DNA of 33,826 bases. It comes from Saccoglossus kowalevskii (Eukaryota > Hemichordata > Enteropneusta > Harrimaniidae). Below, piece by piece: positions 11,362 to 22,799 of this stretch. The notes below the pieces were generated by a model. It searched no databases. It was not told where the DNA came from and saw only the letters and a program-made list of their open reading frames with translations. Position numbers and translations under genes: made by a program. The first letter of the stretch is position 1. Each line of letters begins with the position of its first letter. The stretch lies in NCBI RefSeq assembly GCF_000003605.2, contig NW_003146290.1, positions 100,727 to 134,552 on the forward strand. Reading direction: 5' to 3'.

Positions 11362-11368
11362 AATAAAA

Positions 11369-13814
11369 GACACTATCAAAGCTACAAGTTGACAATTTTT
11401 GGTCTAAGTTAAACCATTTCAGTTAAAATGTTGAGATTAAAACAGTTTGTTGGAAAATACATATACGTCAATATGCTACAAGGAAATTTAGCCATTAGTT
11501 GAAATATAATTTTGTTGAAACACCTGTCTGTCTGAATAACAAGAAACTGAACTACTGGTGAATAATCTCGATATTCTAAAGTTTCTAAAATTTTTGTAAA
11601 AATGAATAAAAGATGTTAATTTTTAAACTATTAGATTAATTTGAATGCTGCTTAATCAAAATATTATCACCATGCTTGTTTTAATAGTTTTTTGTCTATA
11701 ATATAAAAATTTGTCATTTTTTTGTTACCTTGTAAAGGTGATAAAGATCATTGTATATACGGCAGATGTAGCACCGTGCTTGTACTTTGATTATCACATT
11801 TACTCTATTAGTACATGCAACTTTAGCATTTATTGTGTACAGAATTATTGAAACCTATCACTTATTATCACTTAAGACATACCTCATTTATGAAAGTGCA
11901 TATGTTACTAATAGAGCAAATAATTTTCCTGAAGTGTTCGCTGAACATTGTACCATGTGTATGTCCTGTGCATGAACCCGTGCGATAATTCACTTTTCAG
12001 TGTTTTCAAGAGTACAATCAAATATTGTGTTTGGCAATTGTTTTTAGTCCAGTGATTCACAATGCTGTTGGTCTCAGTTCAGCTGGGGGTTAGTATTGCA
12101 TTAATGAACGCAAAGCTCAGGAAGTAGTGAAACATACCAGTACCTAATATTTAGGAATATTTACTGAACTATATGAACAATATCAACAAATTTATAACAC
12201 ACTCTACCCACTTGTACATTTTGCAATACCACCTGATTTTACAAGCTACTGTACAAACCATGTGCAGCTTGTAGACTATTACAGGTTGTGTTAACTCACA
12301 GAGATCAAGATGACAAGTTTACCGACTTTAATAATCTTGAATAATCTAATCATGTCATGTTTTCTAGTTTACAGTACACCTGAAGGTTGAACTTACCAAT
12401 GAAACCCAATTTCATTGCCTCTATTCCATGGTATACAATTCATTTTTCCTTGTGTTTAAGAATTCATGTGAACATAACAGTAACGTATCATTCCAATTGA
12501 TATAAAATGCAGGGTTAACTACTGGGGAAGTTTGGTAATTTTTAACTGCATTGTGAAGAACCCAGGTAACAAGATTGTGTAAGGCTGGTAACGTCTGTAA
12601 TAAGAAGTACGTATTATTTGTATCTATATTGTACAAGAACTTTGTCATTCTGATACTGTTAAGGTAGAAACAGTACATAAATGTAAAAAAAAAAAATCAA
12701 GAAAATACAAAAAAAATAGCTTTGTCTGTTTTAGGGCATTTTACCATTGTTTCCGATGGGCAAAGTACTTTCTGATGCCTAATTTTTTTAGTGGGCTTTT
12801 ACCAAGAAATGTGTTTTCATTGTGGTTTAAACTACTGCTAAATGACATTTTATATCAGTCACCAACCACCAATAGTTACAAGAAATATGAAATTGCGATA
12901 AATATAAATTATATTATATTATATTAAATTATATTATATTAAAGAAGTGTGTGTTATCGAGCAGATTTAAATTTACCTCAAATCAGATAAAATATTATTT
13001 TTTAGCATCTGAAAAGAGACTATACAGATTAGTATCAAGCATGAAAAACAATGTAGCATTAGCCATAATGGTTAATACTATTTTACACTGAGCTGAAGCC
13101 AGACACATGATTAATAATTACATGTAGGTACAAGCAATAATAACAGTCATTCATAGATTTGCAAAATATTCCATTATGCACGTAGTATATTATTATAATA
13201 ATGGATACATTTGATCATAATGATTAATTATTGCAGTTCTAATCAATGTAAGAGCTTACACAAAATGCTTCTCAAAAGAGGAACAATTTAACATGAACCA
13301 ATTTCATTCATGGGAGAACAAAAGACAACATTGGATTGTCAAGTAATTATAGTATGTAATAATGTATGTGATTAATCTGAGTGTTGGGGACCAGTATTAT
13401 CAATACCATCCCAGAAGACATCTAATTAACAGCTGCAATTCAGAGAAATTTTCAGTTGCCCAAAAGCACAATTAATCAATATTTCTAGATTGACCAATCA
13501 AATCAAATACACAATTTACCTTCAGGAAGATGTCAATACTATGCCACATGGAGAGAAAGATTCTAATACATCTAGCACACAACACAATATTAAAAGTGTT
13601 GAAAGAGTACATGCATTTAGGGAGGCATAACATAGAAAGTACAAGTTAAATAATGGTACATGCAGCTCAAATGACATTGCAGGTTGGAAAGAAATATTGA
13701 TGCAGAAAAAAGAAGGCGGGAGTAGTATAAGCAGTATATTCAGATACGATAACAACAAAGCATTCAGAAATAGCACTTCACTGACTATTTTTGTAGAAAT
13801 CTACTTGTTTTGCT
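11369..13814. other. AT-rich stretch with weak exon signals only
   Basis: An attat-type short tandem lies at about 12906-12944. A possible - strand first exon ends at 12399 with donor TTG|gtaagt and would start MKLGFI from an ATG about 20 nt upstream. A further - candidate at 13520-13571 (acceptor tgtgttgtgtgctag, donor AAG|gtaaat) reads CIRIFLSMWHSIDIFLK. Neither connects in phase to another candidate, and neither is recognised. Confidence 0.35.
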
Positions 13815-14454
13815 GACCTAAACAAATGGTACAATAATGCCCAGGAATGGTGGAACATAACGTTTCAATGCAATTGCAGACCTAAACAAATGGTACAATA
13901 ATGCCCAGGAATGGTGGAACATAACGTTTCAATGCAATTGCAGACCTAAACAAATGGTACAATAATGCCCAGGAATGGTGGAACATAACGTTTCAATGCA
14001 ATTGCAGACCTAAACAAATGGTACAATAATGCCCAGAAATGGTGGAACATAACGTTTCAATGCAATTGCAGACCTAAACAAATGGTACAATAATGCCCAG
14101 GAATGGTGGAACATAACGTTTCAATGCAATTGCAGACCTAAACAAATGGTACAATAATGCCCAGAAATGGTGGAACATAACGTTTCAATGCAATTGCAGA
14201 CCTAAACAAATGGTACAATAATGCCCAGGAATGGTGGAACATAACGTTTCAATGCAATTGCAGACCTAAACAAATGGTACAATAATGCCCAGAAATGGTG
14301 GAACATAACGTTTCAATGCAATTGCAGACCTAAACAAATGGTACAATAATGCCCAGGAATGGTGGAACATAACGTTTCAATGCAATTGCAGACCTAAACA
14401 AATGGTACAATAATGCCCAGGAATGGTGGAACATAACGTTTCAATGCAATTGCA
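13815..14454. repeat. Minisatellite: ten 64-bp units
   Basis: Ten consecutive units start every 64 bp (13815, 13879, ... 14391), beginning gacctaaacaaatggtac and ending in the 10-bp palindrome tgcaattgca. The units are essentially identical except at one site, cccagGaatgg or cccagAaatgg, which runs G,G,G,A,G,A,G,A,G,G. The near-identity indicates very recent expansion or homogenisation. Confidence 0.97.
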
Positions 14455-16283
14455 AAACATCAATTTCTCACTGAAGAGCATTTTCAAGCAAGACAGATTT
14501 TGAGGTAGAATCCTTGAATGATCCCAGGTTTTTTAATCTTGGTACTACTGGTATTAAGAATTCATTACCATCAATTTGTTTCAGAAAATATACACATGTA
14601 GAGACCAGTTTCCTACATACTTTATGCATTCCATCAGCCATATCTCATGCAGGGCAGACAAATTGCTTCTGAATGATCGTTAATTGGTTTTTCTTTCCTT
14701 GATTTCAAAAATCAATTTTTTCTTCTTCAAACAGTTGAAAGGTGGCAACTGCTTTGATTTTAAAGCAACAGGGAGGAAAGTATCTGAATTACTTCTCATG
14801 TATTTATTCCAATACTTGATACCTATATAGTTTTCAATTTTTTGATTTGGTAATTCTTATATTCCTTGAATTGTCCCAACCATGTTTGTGAATAAAAGTG
14901 ACCCAGTAAAATGTCATCTATTGACAGCAAAATTCAAACAAGCTGGAAATTAGGTAATGTTTTTTTCCATCTGTCATTGTGGTATTGTTTTCAAAGTAGA
15001 TCAAAATCAAGAACCCAAATGCAGCAATTCAAATAAGCCTATTTAACCAGTTATGATTGAGTGACAGGTATTAGAGGTTGACCATTACAACCTTCAAGAG
15101 GGTAGATGGTACAAAAAACTGTAAGTAATTGTTTTCCTTCACTTAGTTTTGGAACTACAGGTAGATATTTTCCAAGATGATATTGACATATATTTTGATA
15201 TCCTCTATAAAATGCATAGTTTATTTTTCTGTGTAAGATTTTTTTTTTTTCACAACAGTCTATTCTTCATAAATGTTAAAATTTAAGAAGAAATTTTCTG
15301 TAGCAATTACAATGAATGCCTTTACATGATATTTAAAGGTTCTATCAGTTGTTGATGTGATGAAACATTATTCAAATCGCTAATCATCCATTCCTTTGAT
15401 CTTACCACCAGGACAACCTTAACAAAAGTTGGCCATTAGCTTTAATATGTGGTAATAACATCTTATGCAATTGCAATTGCAATTTGAAACAAGCACTGTA
15501 GTAGTGCAATTGAATGACATAATTTCACTCAATATTTTATTGCAATTACTTAGTGAAATCATCTCAGTGCATTCAAGTGCAACCTAATTTTTGTCAAAGA
15601 GGAGTGTTTCATCCACAGTCGCACATTTAAAGGAAAGCAAAATTAAATCCACTTTTAGCCTTACTGATTACACAATGTGAGTGTTAAAAACAAAACTTCA
15701 AAGCTATGTACACATACTTGTGTGGGGACCACAAAACTTTCTCACCGGGCAAATTTACATGTTCATATTGCAATACATAGCTTTTTCAATAATAAATTAT
15801 TGTTTGGAATGTGTTTCCAATTGAAAAGTATTGTTATAAATGACAGCATCATCTGCACATCATATTATTTTAACATAACAATGTTTGATTGCAATCAGCG
15901 CAGAACCAAATGGACAGATTTTAAAGATTCAACGATTTTATTCCTAAATGGCCACCAGTCACCATAGCTCTTCTTGTGTCGGTCTTTAGTGCTACTGATG
16001 GTATTTTAGTCATTTCTGACATATTTGTGGTCATTAAATCTGTTATTTTCAGATATTAGGATTTTTATCAACACAGAAGAGCTATAGTTTCTACCATAGA
16101 AAAAATAATTCTAATTAAAATAAAATATTTTACAGTATGTAATAGGGACTGCATGCCATTGACAAAACATGCATCCACAATCTAGGCATGCATGGTTTCA
16201 CATCACACAATACTTGAAATTCAAAATATTAAGGTTCACCAGTCACAACTGACACAGTCCCTGTCAGGCAATAGTTAAATACT
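14455..16283. other. AT-rich stretch beside the minisatellite
   Basis: A - strand open frame of 57 codons (14641 down to 14468) begins MADGMHKVCRKLVSTC and ends SKSVLLENALQ. It has no known domain and could be chance. A + frame at 15677-15967 also lacks support. Otherwise I see nothing assignable. Confidence 0.35.
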
Positions 16284-16400
16284 AACACATGTTTGTGAGG
16301 GTAATATCACGATTTGTTGCCTGCCCGAAGGGATGGTGGTCTTGACCAACAGCCTGAGGGCAGACAACAAATTGTGATATTGCTCGAATCACCATGTGTT
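16284..16400. repeat. Foldback (MITE-like) element
   Basis: The inner arms aatatcacgatttgttgcc (with tgccc following, 16303-16326) and ggcagacaacaaattgtgat (within 16358-16381) match at 22 of 24 positions as reverse complements. The inverted match resumes further out as aacacatg (from 16284) and catgtgtt (16393-16400). The overall foldback is about 117 bp with no coding content. Confidence 0.8.
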
Positions 16401-17764
16401 ATTTATTTTATCACATCGAACATATATCCATCATGCAAAATTACACTTATGACCAATCACAGAATTATGCTTTCTTTTGATTCTCCAAAATCCCCAAAAC
16501 TTATTTAGACTTATTTTTCATGTACTAAATTAGAACAAAGAATGTTGAGGGATAGAATTAATGATGAAGGAAGCAAAATATCACTTGTTGAAAAAAAGAA
16601 TTCAACAGCAGTGTCAGCCTTTTATTGGGTTTTATTATGGAGGCTTTCTTTTTCCACCACCCCCCCCCCACCATGAATTTATCAACCTATAATTTCAGTA
16701 TGTATAGTTTGACAAGGAAGTATTTGAACATTGACCAATGTGTTGCCTACTGAGTGATGCTGTATGCCAATTTTGTTGGAGCTTACATCAAAGCACTGAA
16801 CTGGGCTTCACATTATTTGGTTTTAGGCATACAGTATATCAATCTCATTACTTTTAACACCACACTCTATATTATATTTAGACTATATAACTCAACAAGC
16901 AAAACCATAATTCACTGATTAATGCTATTTAGAGATGAATGGACTTGTTTGGGGTTCAATGTTAGAGAAAAACATGCACACGAAAGGGGAGGGGATGAAC
17001 ATGGGATTCACTTCCAGCCAGCAGGAATATAGTTTTATGCAGTTATTTTACTATACTAGCTGCAGTTTTGTACTGCACACATTGATTGTGTATTGTAGAC
17101 ATCCAACGTAACTTTTCATAAAATATAGAAAACATGCTTTACATTCATATACTCAAAATGAGTAAGGACAAAATATCACTTATATCCCTATAGTATTGGT
17201 ATGTGCCTTTATTTCTGAGAGGCAACATACAAAGCATGTGTATGCAACTTATGAAAAACTGATGCAAACATGGAACATGCCCAGGAAGTTGAAATTCATT
17301 TATTGGGGAAGCACTTAATGAAACACATGATGAGTTCAGCTTAAAATGAAGAGAAATCACTACAAAATTATATTTTTCTGTCTAATAAGATGATCTAATA
17401 GAAAAAGAAAGCATGGCAAACTAGTATCATGCATGTAGGTATATGTTAACGATTTATTAACAGAAATAGATTAGCAAGATGCAGGATACACTATAAAGTC
17501 CACAACTTTCTGAAACAGGATTTTTTTCTTGTGATGTTTTTTACATTGCTGATTGCAACTTGAACAAAATTTTAAAACCAGAGTCTAAACACATGACAAA
17601 TGGAGATTTTCAATGCAGTAAAACAGCTTTAATTATATCGTGAAATTATATTTCATTATAGATGGTCAAGGAAACAAAACATTGCATTCTTGCTAATATA
17701 TTGGTATATTTAAAGACCCTAATAATTTTACATTGTAAATTCTGATGGTATGTGAACCAAATTG
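16401..17764. other. AT-rich non-coding stretch
   Basis: A C-run lies near 16663-16672. Open frames here are short, lack splice signals and match no domain I know. I see no gene. Confidence 0.5.
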
Positions 17765-18277
17765 AAACAAGTCATTGAAAATGACACAGTCCCCATTAAA
17801 TTTTTGAAAGTTCTCTTTGTGCTCGTCATATTAAAGTGGAGGGGTTGTCGCGAGCGTGTCCTTGAAACTTGAGTTCCAAGTGGCGAATACAACAGATTGT
17901 TTATTTACATCAAAACATGTGTTCCGTGTAGTAGTAATATGGCCAAAAATAAAAACAGCCGTTATTCGGCCATCTTTGATCTGATTATGAAACACACTGA
18001 TATGTATGATGTATGTGCCAAATACAAATGAAAATGGTACATAAATTGTGGAAATATAGTAGTAAGGCCAAAAAGTCAGATGGCTGTCAAGCGGCCATCC
18101 TTGACCGGATTTTGAAACAAATTGTCATAGACATGCATCCTAACATGTATAAAATACATGTATGTGCCAAATTTGAATGAAAACTGACAGAGCACATCCA
18201 AGATACCGCAAAAAAACAAAAAACAAGATGCCTGCCAGTAGACCATCTTTGATCCAATTGCGAAATAAATCGTCATG

Positions 18278-18785
18278 GACATGTATCCTAACATGTATAA
18301 TCTATGTACCAAGTTTGAATGACAACTGACAAAGCATGTCCAAAATACAACATTTTCAGTCGGCCATTTTGGATCGATTCACTAAACCACTGCATGTGCA
18401 TGTGTCCCACATAAGGTACTAGGCACATGCAAAAAATGAACGGAATCGGTCCACAGGATTCTGAAATATGACTCTGTACAGACTGACACACGGACGGATG
18501 GACGGACAGACAGACTCAGGAACTCACGGACGGTCGGGGACATGTATCCTAACATGTATAATCTAAGTACCAAGTTTGAATGAAAACTGACAAAGCATAT
18601 CCAAAATACAACATTTTCAAAAAACAAGATGGCTGCCAGTAGGCTATTTTGAATCAAATCGCTAAACCATTGCATGTGCATATGTCCCACATAAAGTACT
18701 AGGCACATGCAAAGAATGAATGGAATCGGTCCAAGGGATTCTGAGATACGACTCCGGACGGATGCACGGACGCACGGACGCACAG
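18278..18785. repeat. 261-bp internal tandem duplication in copy 2
   Basis: The string gacatgtatcctaacatgta occurs at 18278 and 18539. Both units proceed through aaaactgacaaagcat-type sequence, aggcacatgcaaa and cggaatcggtcca to cggacgga runs. Confidence 0.85.
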
Positions 18786-18806
18786 GCTGACTGAGACCAA
18801 ATTACA

Positions 18807-18841
18807 AGTCCCCGTTTTCGGACTTTGTCCGAACGGGGACT
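18807..18841 (+). other. Terminal hairpin of composite element copy 2
   Basis: The arms agtccccgttttcgga and tccgaacggggact are complementary, with a short ctttg loop. The stem is fully Watson-Crick where copy 1 has a G:T pair. Confidence 0.85.
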
Positions 18842-18848
18842 AATAAAA

Positions 18849-20019
18849 CGTGTATTTTTTGGGATAATTTCTGTTTCGTCATTGTAATAGAGTTGTAGAA
18901 ATCAATACATCACAGTTTAACCTGTCAACTGCATCTTCTGACAGCCTTTTTTTAAAGCATTGTAATATTCTAATAAATTGTATTCAACCAAAGACAAGCA
19001 ATGGAAAAACAAGCAAATCAGCATTGAACTATACATTTGCCAAAAAATTCTGAGAGAATAAAAATTCATGTTCAGCACATTAGAGGAATATACGAAAACT
19101 TGTTGTTTTACAATTATTTTCTATCAAATGCAAAGCAGTTCAAAAATGCATGTATTATATGTCCAAAAATTATTATTTGGTATTGTTGACATTATAGGGA
19201 AACTATAATACCAGGATGTGTGACCTGTAAGGATTGTGCACAAGACAAATACATCACTATAAAAAATGCAATATATACGAGAATAAAAGTGAAAAGGCCA
19301 ACTTTGATGTCAGACAGAGATAAAAAGCTCAGTTTCATTCTTGATCACAGACAAGCGCAGGAGTCATGAACTCCTCATTAAGATGCTAACAGAGTCTCTG
19401 TTGCTGTGAACTGCTGAAGCATCTAATAGTTTCATCAATGATCTCACTGAATACTGGCAACATTCTACAATTTACTAACATATGCATAAATTACAGTGAA
19501 CCCAACTACACTATCAACTAATAAATATTTAATTTGGTCATTTTTTAATTTATATATTACAAATTTGAATAATGTAGACCACAAAGTAACAAGACATGAC
19601 ATGTCATGTCATAGCCCTACTCAGAAAAAATTTAAAACTGATATTGAACTGAGTGAATTTATCCATTATGAGCTGTACTAAAGTTTCGTTATTAATTGTT
19701 CAGAATTGATGTGGAACAATTTTAGGGAGGAAGGGGGTAAAAGATTATAAATTGTCTCGGAAAGGCCAAATAAATAACTTGATCAACATATAAAAAGTAA
19801 AAATTTATTCATTCAAAAAATAACTTCTTTTTTTTGATTTTGAAAGAATTTTAGCTTTCAATCTAAAGACTGTGTCTATCACAGAAAGTATCACTTATGA
19901 ACAAAGAGGTGCTAATTTCACAAAATTGACTAGCCACTACGCATCGTGCGACTAGGTCTATTGTTTACAAATTATGATCCACGACTGGCAGGATGCGTGT
20001 CGGCAGGTACATGTACATG
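18849..20019. other. AT-rich non-coding stretch
   Basis: Nothing assignable. A tacatgtacatgtacat-type palindromic run lies at about 20008-20024, at the boundary with the next repeat. Confidence 0.5.
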
Positions 20020-20410
20020 TACATAATTATAATAACAATCGGACAATAGTCCTGGTCGGAAGCATTTCTGTGGTGGTCGCTAATTTTGAGTGTTGGTCGG
20101 GCCGACCACTGCCGACCAGCGTGGCGAGATCCCTGGATGACATATGTCTGAGAAAAAGCTGGAAACGACTAGAAAAAGCTTTTTTGATAGATTTTTGAAG
20201 ACAAAAATGGCCGCCAAGCACTCAAAATTTATTCAATCAAAAAATAGCTTGATGTGCACCTGTACACCATCAATTCCTGTCTCTGTATCAACTCTGAACT
20301 CAATCTGTGAGAAAAAGCTGGTAACACATATATGCACACATGGACACAGAGACGCATGGACACGACTCAATTTATAAGCCCCTCCGGATCACAGATACGC
20401 AGGGCTAAAA
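20020..20410 (+). repeat. Repeat of a third family, hairpin-plus-ctaaaa end
   Basis: Within it ctggtcgg (about 20051) and ccgaccag (about 20112) are exact inverted partners, and ggtcgggccgacc is self-complementary. The block aaaatggccgccaagcactc is followed by gagaaaaagctggtaac, ggacacagagacgcatggac and a terminal agccc...gggct stem (about 20377-20406) with taaaaag. Its organisation parallels the 8206 and 11327 termini, with different sequence. Confidence 0.6.
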
Positions 20411-21065
20411 AGAAACTGTAGCAGTGAAATATTGATGAACAGTTTTTCCAAAAAAATTAGCCAGGTGTAATTACTGCTTTCAACAAGTTCAATTAGTAGG
20501 CAAAACTGAAAAGAGTCATGCAGACATTTTGAATCAGAACATGTGCCCATGTGCATGCAACATAACATCATGCATGATGCACATATAAAGTTTGAACAAG
20601 ATTCATCAAGACAGTGCAGTGCCAGTTGGTAGACTTAGTATTCAATATAAACCAGACGTTTGGTTTTTTTTCTGAATAGGTAGTGAAAATATAGCCAACG
20701 TGATGCTACTGATAATGTATAAAACATAGTTGAACTCTGGTGACCTTGCCCTTTGTTATATAATATAATTCCCTTTATCATAGTTTGTTTCAATATAAAT
20801 ATGCATTGTCATAATTAATTTTGAATACAAACAAGTTTTGGGGTTGAACCAACAGTGGGGAATCAGTCTACCGAATGTCCTTAAAAGATGTAAATATCTT
20901 ACAAAAACATTGGCGCCTTATTTGTTTAATTATTTTAAGGGACATAATTTCCAGCTTTATTCAAAGTAATTCAGATATTTTAGTATAAAAACAAATGCCT
21001 CATCGCAAAAAAAAAAGTGCTGCATTTAGACGTGAATAGATTCATAAAACATGCAAGATACAAAA
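20411..21065. other. AT-rich non-coding stretch before the gap
   Basis: No gene or repeat boundary recognised. Confidence 0.5.
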
Positions 21066-21209
21066 NNNNNNNNNNNNNNNNNNNNNNNNNNNNNNNNNNN
21101 NNNNNNNNNNNNNNNNNNNNNNNNNNNNNNNNNNNNNNNNNNNNNNNNNNNNNNNNNNNNNNNNNNNNNNNNNNNNNNNNNNNNNNNNNNNNNNNNNNNN
21201 NNNNNNNNN
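21066..21209. other. Assembly gap (144 N)
   Basis: This is an unresolved run of N. Translations across it are meaningless. Confidence 1.
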
Positions 21210-21277
21210 GCTTTTTATGTATTTTTTATGTATTGTTTTTGATTTGATAACTTTGAACTAAACAGATTTTCTATTAC

Positions 21278-21355
21278 CTTCAGATCTTCATCAAAGTTTG
21301 GCACCCAGTTCATACATGTAGGAGTGCTTATATTGATTTTCTGACATCTTGTTTT
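21278..21355 (-). CDS. Candidate internal exon, Cys-containing, unknown protein
   Basis: On the - strand the acceptor aataaattctttacag and donor CTGAAG|gtaata bound 78 nt that are open in one frame only, phase 0 on both sides. The 26 codons begin KTRCQKINISTPTCMNW and end VPNFDEDLK. The two cysteines and a possible N-glycosylation site (NIS) would suit an extracellular segment, but I recognise no family. An alternative frame runs through the same DNA but ends at TGA inside the exon. No partner exon in matching phase was found. Confidence 0.3.
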
Positions 21356-21738
21356 CTGTAAAGAATTTATTGGTAGGTTTGCAAATGTGTATCAGACTGC
21401 AATCTCTCCATGAGTTGGTTTTGAAACCCAGTATGGGATTCTGAGATACATTAACCAAGGATATTATTACAAGATAAATCATTTGCTTCATTGAACACAT
21501 ACAACAATGCATATTTCCACTGAGATAAGTGACCTTTGATGTGTATCACCAGTGATCAGTCAAGTAGAAACAGTCAAAATATTTTATCAGATTTTCTCAA
21601 TTTTTGCATGATATTTTCATACAGGACATCTGTTGTTCAAACTCAGGGAAGACTTTATACTGATGAATAAGGTGACCATTTTTGATGAAGTTTGGAATAG
21701 AATTAGTAAAGTTATTATGCACACAATAACAATTATTA

Positions 21739-21772
21739 ACGACGACAACGACGACGACAACAACAACAACGC
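21739..21772. repeat. Triplet-type simple repeat (gac/caa)n
   Basis: The run gacgacaacgacgacgacaa is followed by caacaacaac. It creates Asp/Asn runs in one frame and Val runs on the other strand, which explains the long frames here. Confidence 0.85.
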
Positions 21773-22556
21773 CGGACAAAGTTTTTCCCTTAATATACCT
21801 TTCCCTTCCATCTTTGATGGTACGGGCAAGGTAAACAATAGAACATGCATTTGCATTAAAGGGAAGGTCCATGTTGCAAATTGTTATAGTTGCCTAATAT
21901 TATGTGCATGTGTTGTTAATTAAAATGTATTTGTTGTTGTTGAAAATTGTGTGTCGAATTCTAAGGGTTTAAATACATGCCTTTCAAGGCTACGTACATT
22001 GCCATTGTTCTCAATAAAAACCGTGACCGTGATTATTTGCTACTAAGCAAAGCATTTGTGTCAAACACACTTCTCAATCAAACCTTAGATATTCAGACGA
22101 TAACACGTCAGAGTGTCGTTAAAAGTATCCGGATGTTACGTATATGTGTGCATTGTTTAATAATTACTTCCATGCCCGTTGATAATGCCTCTGCCATAGA
22201 CGCATATATAAGAAATGATAAATTAAAACACTCATAATTTACATCTGCATGTTTATTAGTTAGTAAAAAAACGCAAATAAATAGCGCCATGATGACTTAC
22301 ACTTTAAATAGTTGACACCCATTACCATGGAGAAATCATTCCATGAGGTTCTGTTGTTACAAGTCAAAATATAATCCCCTCTACGCACATACATTGATCT
22401 CATTGCTACCAACAACACAAACTCCAGAAATGGACATACCTGAAATGCTATATCCCTTGAACTAAACTAACAAAACTGAATAAAGATGGTTACAATTGTC
22501 CAGTAACACGATTCGCCAGTACTCTACTACATTTTTGCTACCTACTCAGATTCTAC

Positions 22557-22787
22557 TGGACATTTCCCCAAACATCTGTCAACAAATTTTAAGAAACTAA
22601 CCCTATCCGAGTTCAACCCAGAGGATTTAGTGGAGCCGAACTTGGCTAGCCGACTCAAGTCGAATGCGTATACACAGCCATTTTTGCTGGCTCGAGCTGT
22701 AGGGCTTTGATAAAATGCTAGCTGTCGTGGTGAATGTAGCAAATGCCTCAGAGTAAACAGAGTTACAAACATAAAAACAGTTGACAA
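22557..22787 (-). CDS. Candidate small protein with mitochondrial-type N-terminus
   Basis: An ATG at about 22772 opens 76 codons to TAG near 22542. The first 28 residues (MFVTLFTLRHLLHSPRQLAF, then YQSPTARA) have several Arg/His/Ser and no acidic residues, as in mitochondrial targeting peptides. The rest includes LSRLAKFGSTKSSGL and ends FVDRCLGKCPVESE. The block is richer in CpG than its surroundings, as a promoter-proximal exon might be, and a strong - strand donor (CAG|gtatgt) follows at about 22439. There is no homology I can name. It could be a chance frame in a 5' untranslated exon. Confidence 0.25.
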
Positions 22788-22799
22788 TTGTTTCTTCTA

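Larger units (their letters stand above)
9634..11368 (+). repeat. Composite non-autonomous mobile element, copy 1
   Basis: Its left end, aaacaagtcattgaaaatgac, is shared with the copy at 17765 and contains a small hairpin (gtcatt-gaa-aatgac). Its right end, a 35-nt hairpin (11327-11361) followed by taataaaa, is also shared; beyond both ends the copies diverge. Inside are diverged modules of the type caagatggccgccagtcggc, then atgtaccaa and tttgaatgaaaa, and an AT-rich tandem array. No coding capacity is visible, so it would depend on proteins encoded elsewhere. Confidence 0.8.
17765..18848 (+). repeat. Composite non-autonomous mobile element, copy 2
   Basis: It shares the left end (aaacaagtcattgaaaatga) and the right-end hairpin plus taataaaa with the copy at 9634-11368. 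Near the left end, agtccccatta (17788) is the inverted complement of the taatggggact-like right terminus. Several diverged gatggctgcc/cggccat modules follow. A 261-bp internal duplication (units at 18278 and 18539) each ends in cggacggac-type runs. The long - strand frames across 18076-18783 are shadows of the repeat. Confidence 0.85.

Noticed and set aside
13815-14454. CRISPR array
   Set aside because: Units are contiguous 64-bp copies without variable spacers, and the context is eukaryotic. This is a minisatellite.
14468-14641. 57-codon - strand frame next to the minisatellite (MADGMHKV...)
   Set aside because: Reads well as protein but has no homology I know and no clear acceptor. Kept only as a note.
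18076-18783. Long overlapping - strand frames (78, 67 and 133 codons)
   Set aside because: They fall wholly in the repeated modules of the composite element and repeat with its 261-bp duplication, so they are repeat shadows.
21017-21247. Frames spanning the N run
   Set aside because: They are translations through unknown bases and carry no information.
21597-21923. Frames of 79-96 codons on both strands with Asp/Asn or Val runs
   Set aside because: Their length is created by the triplet repeat at 21739-21772. No domain or splice support.
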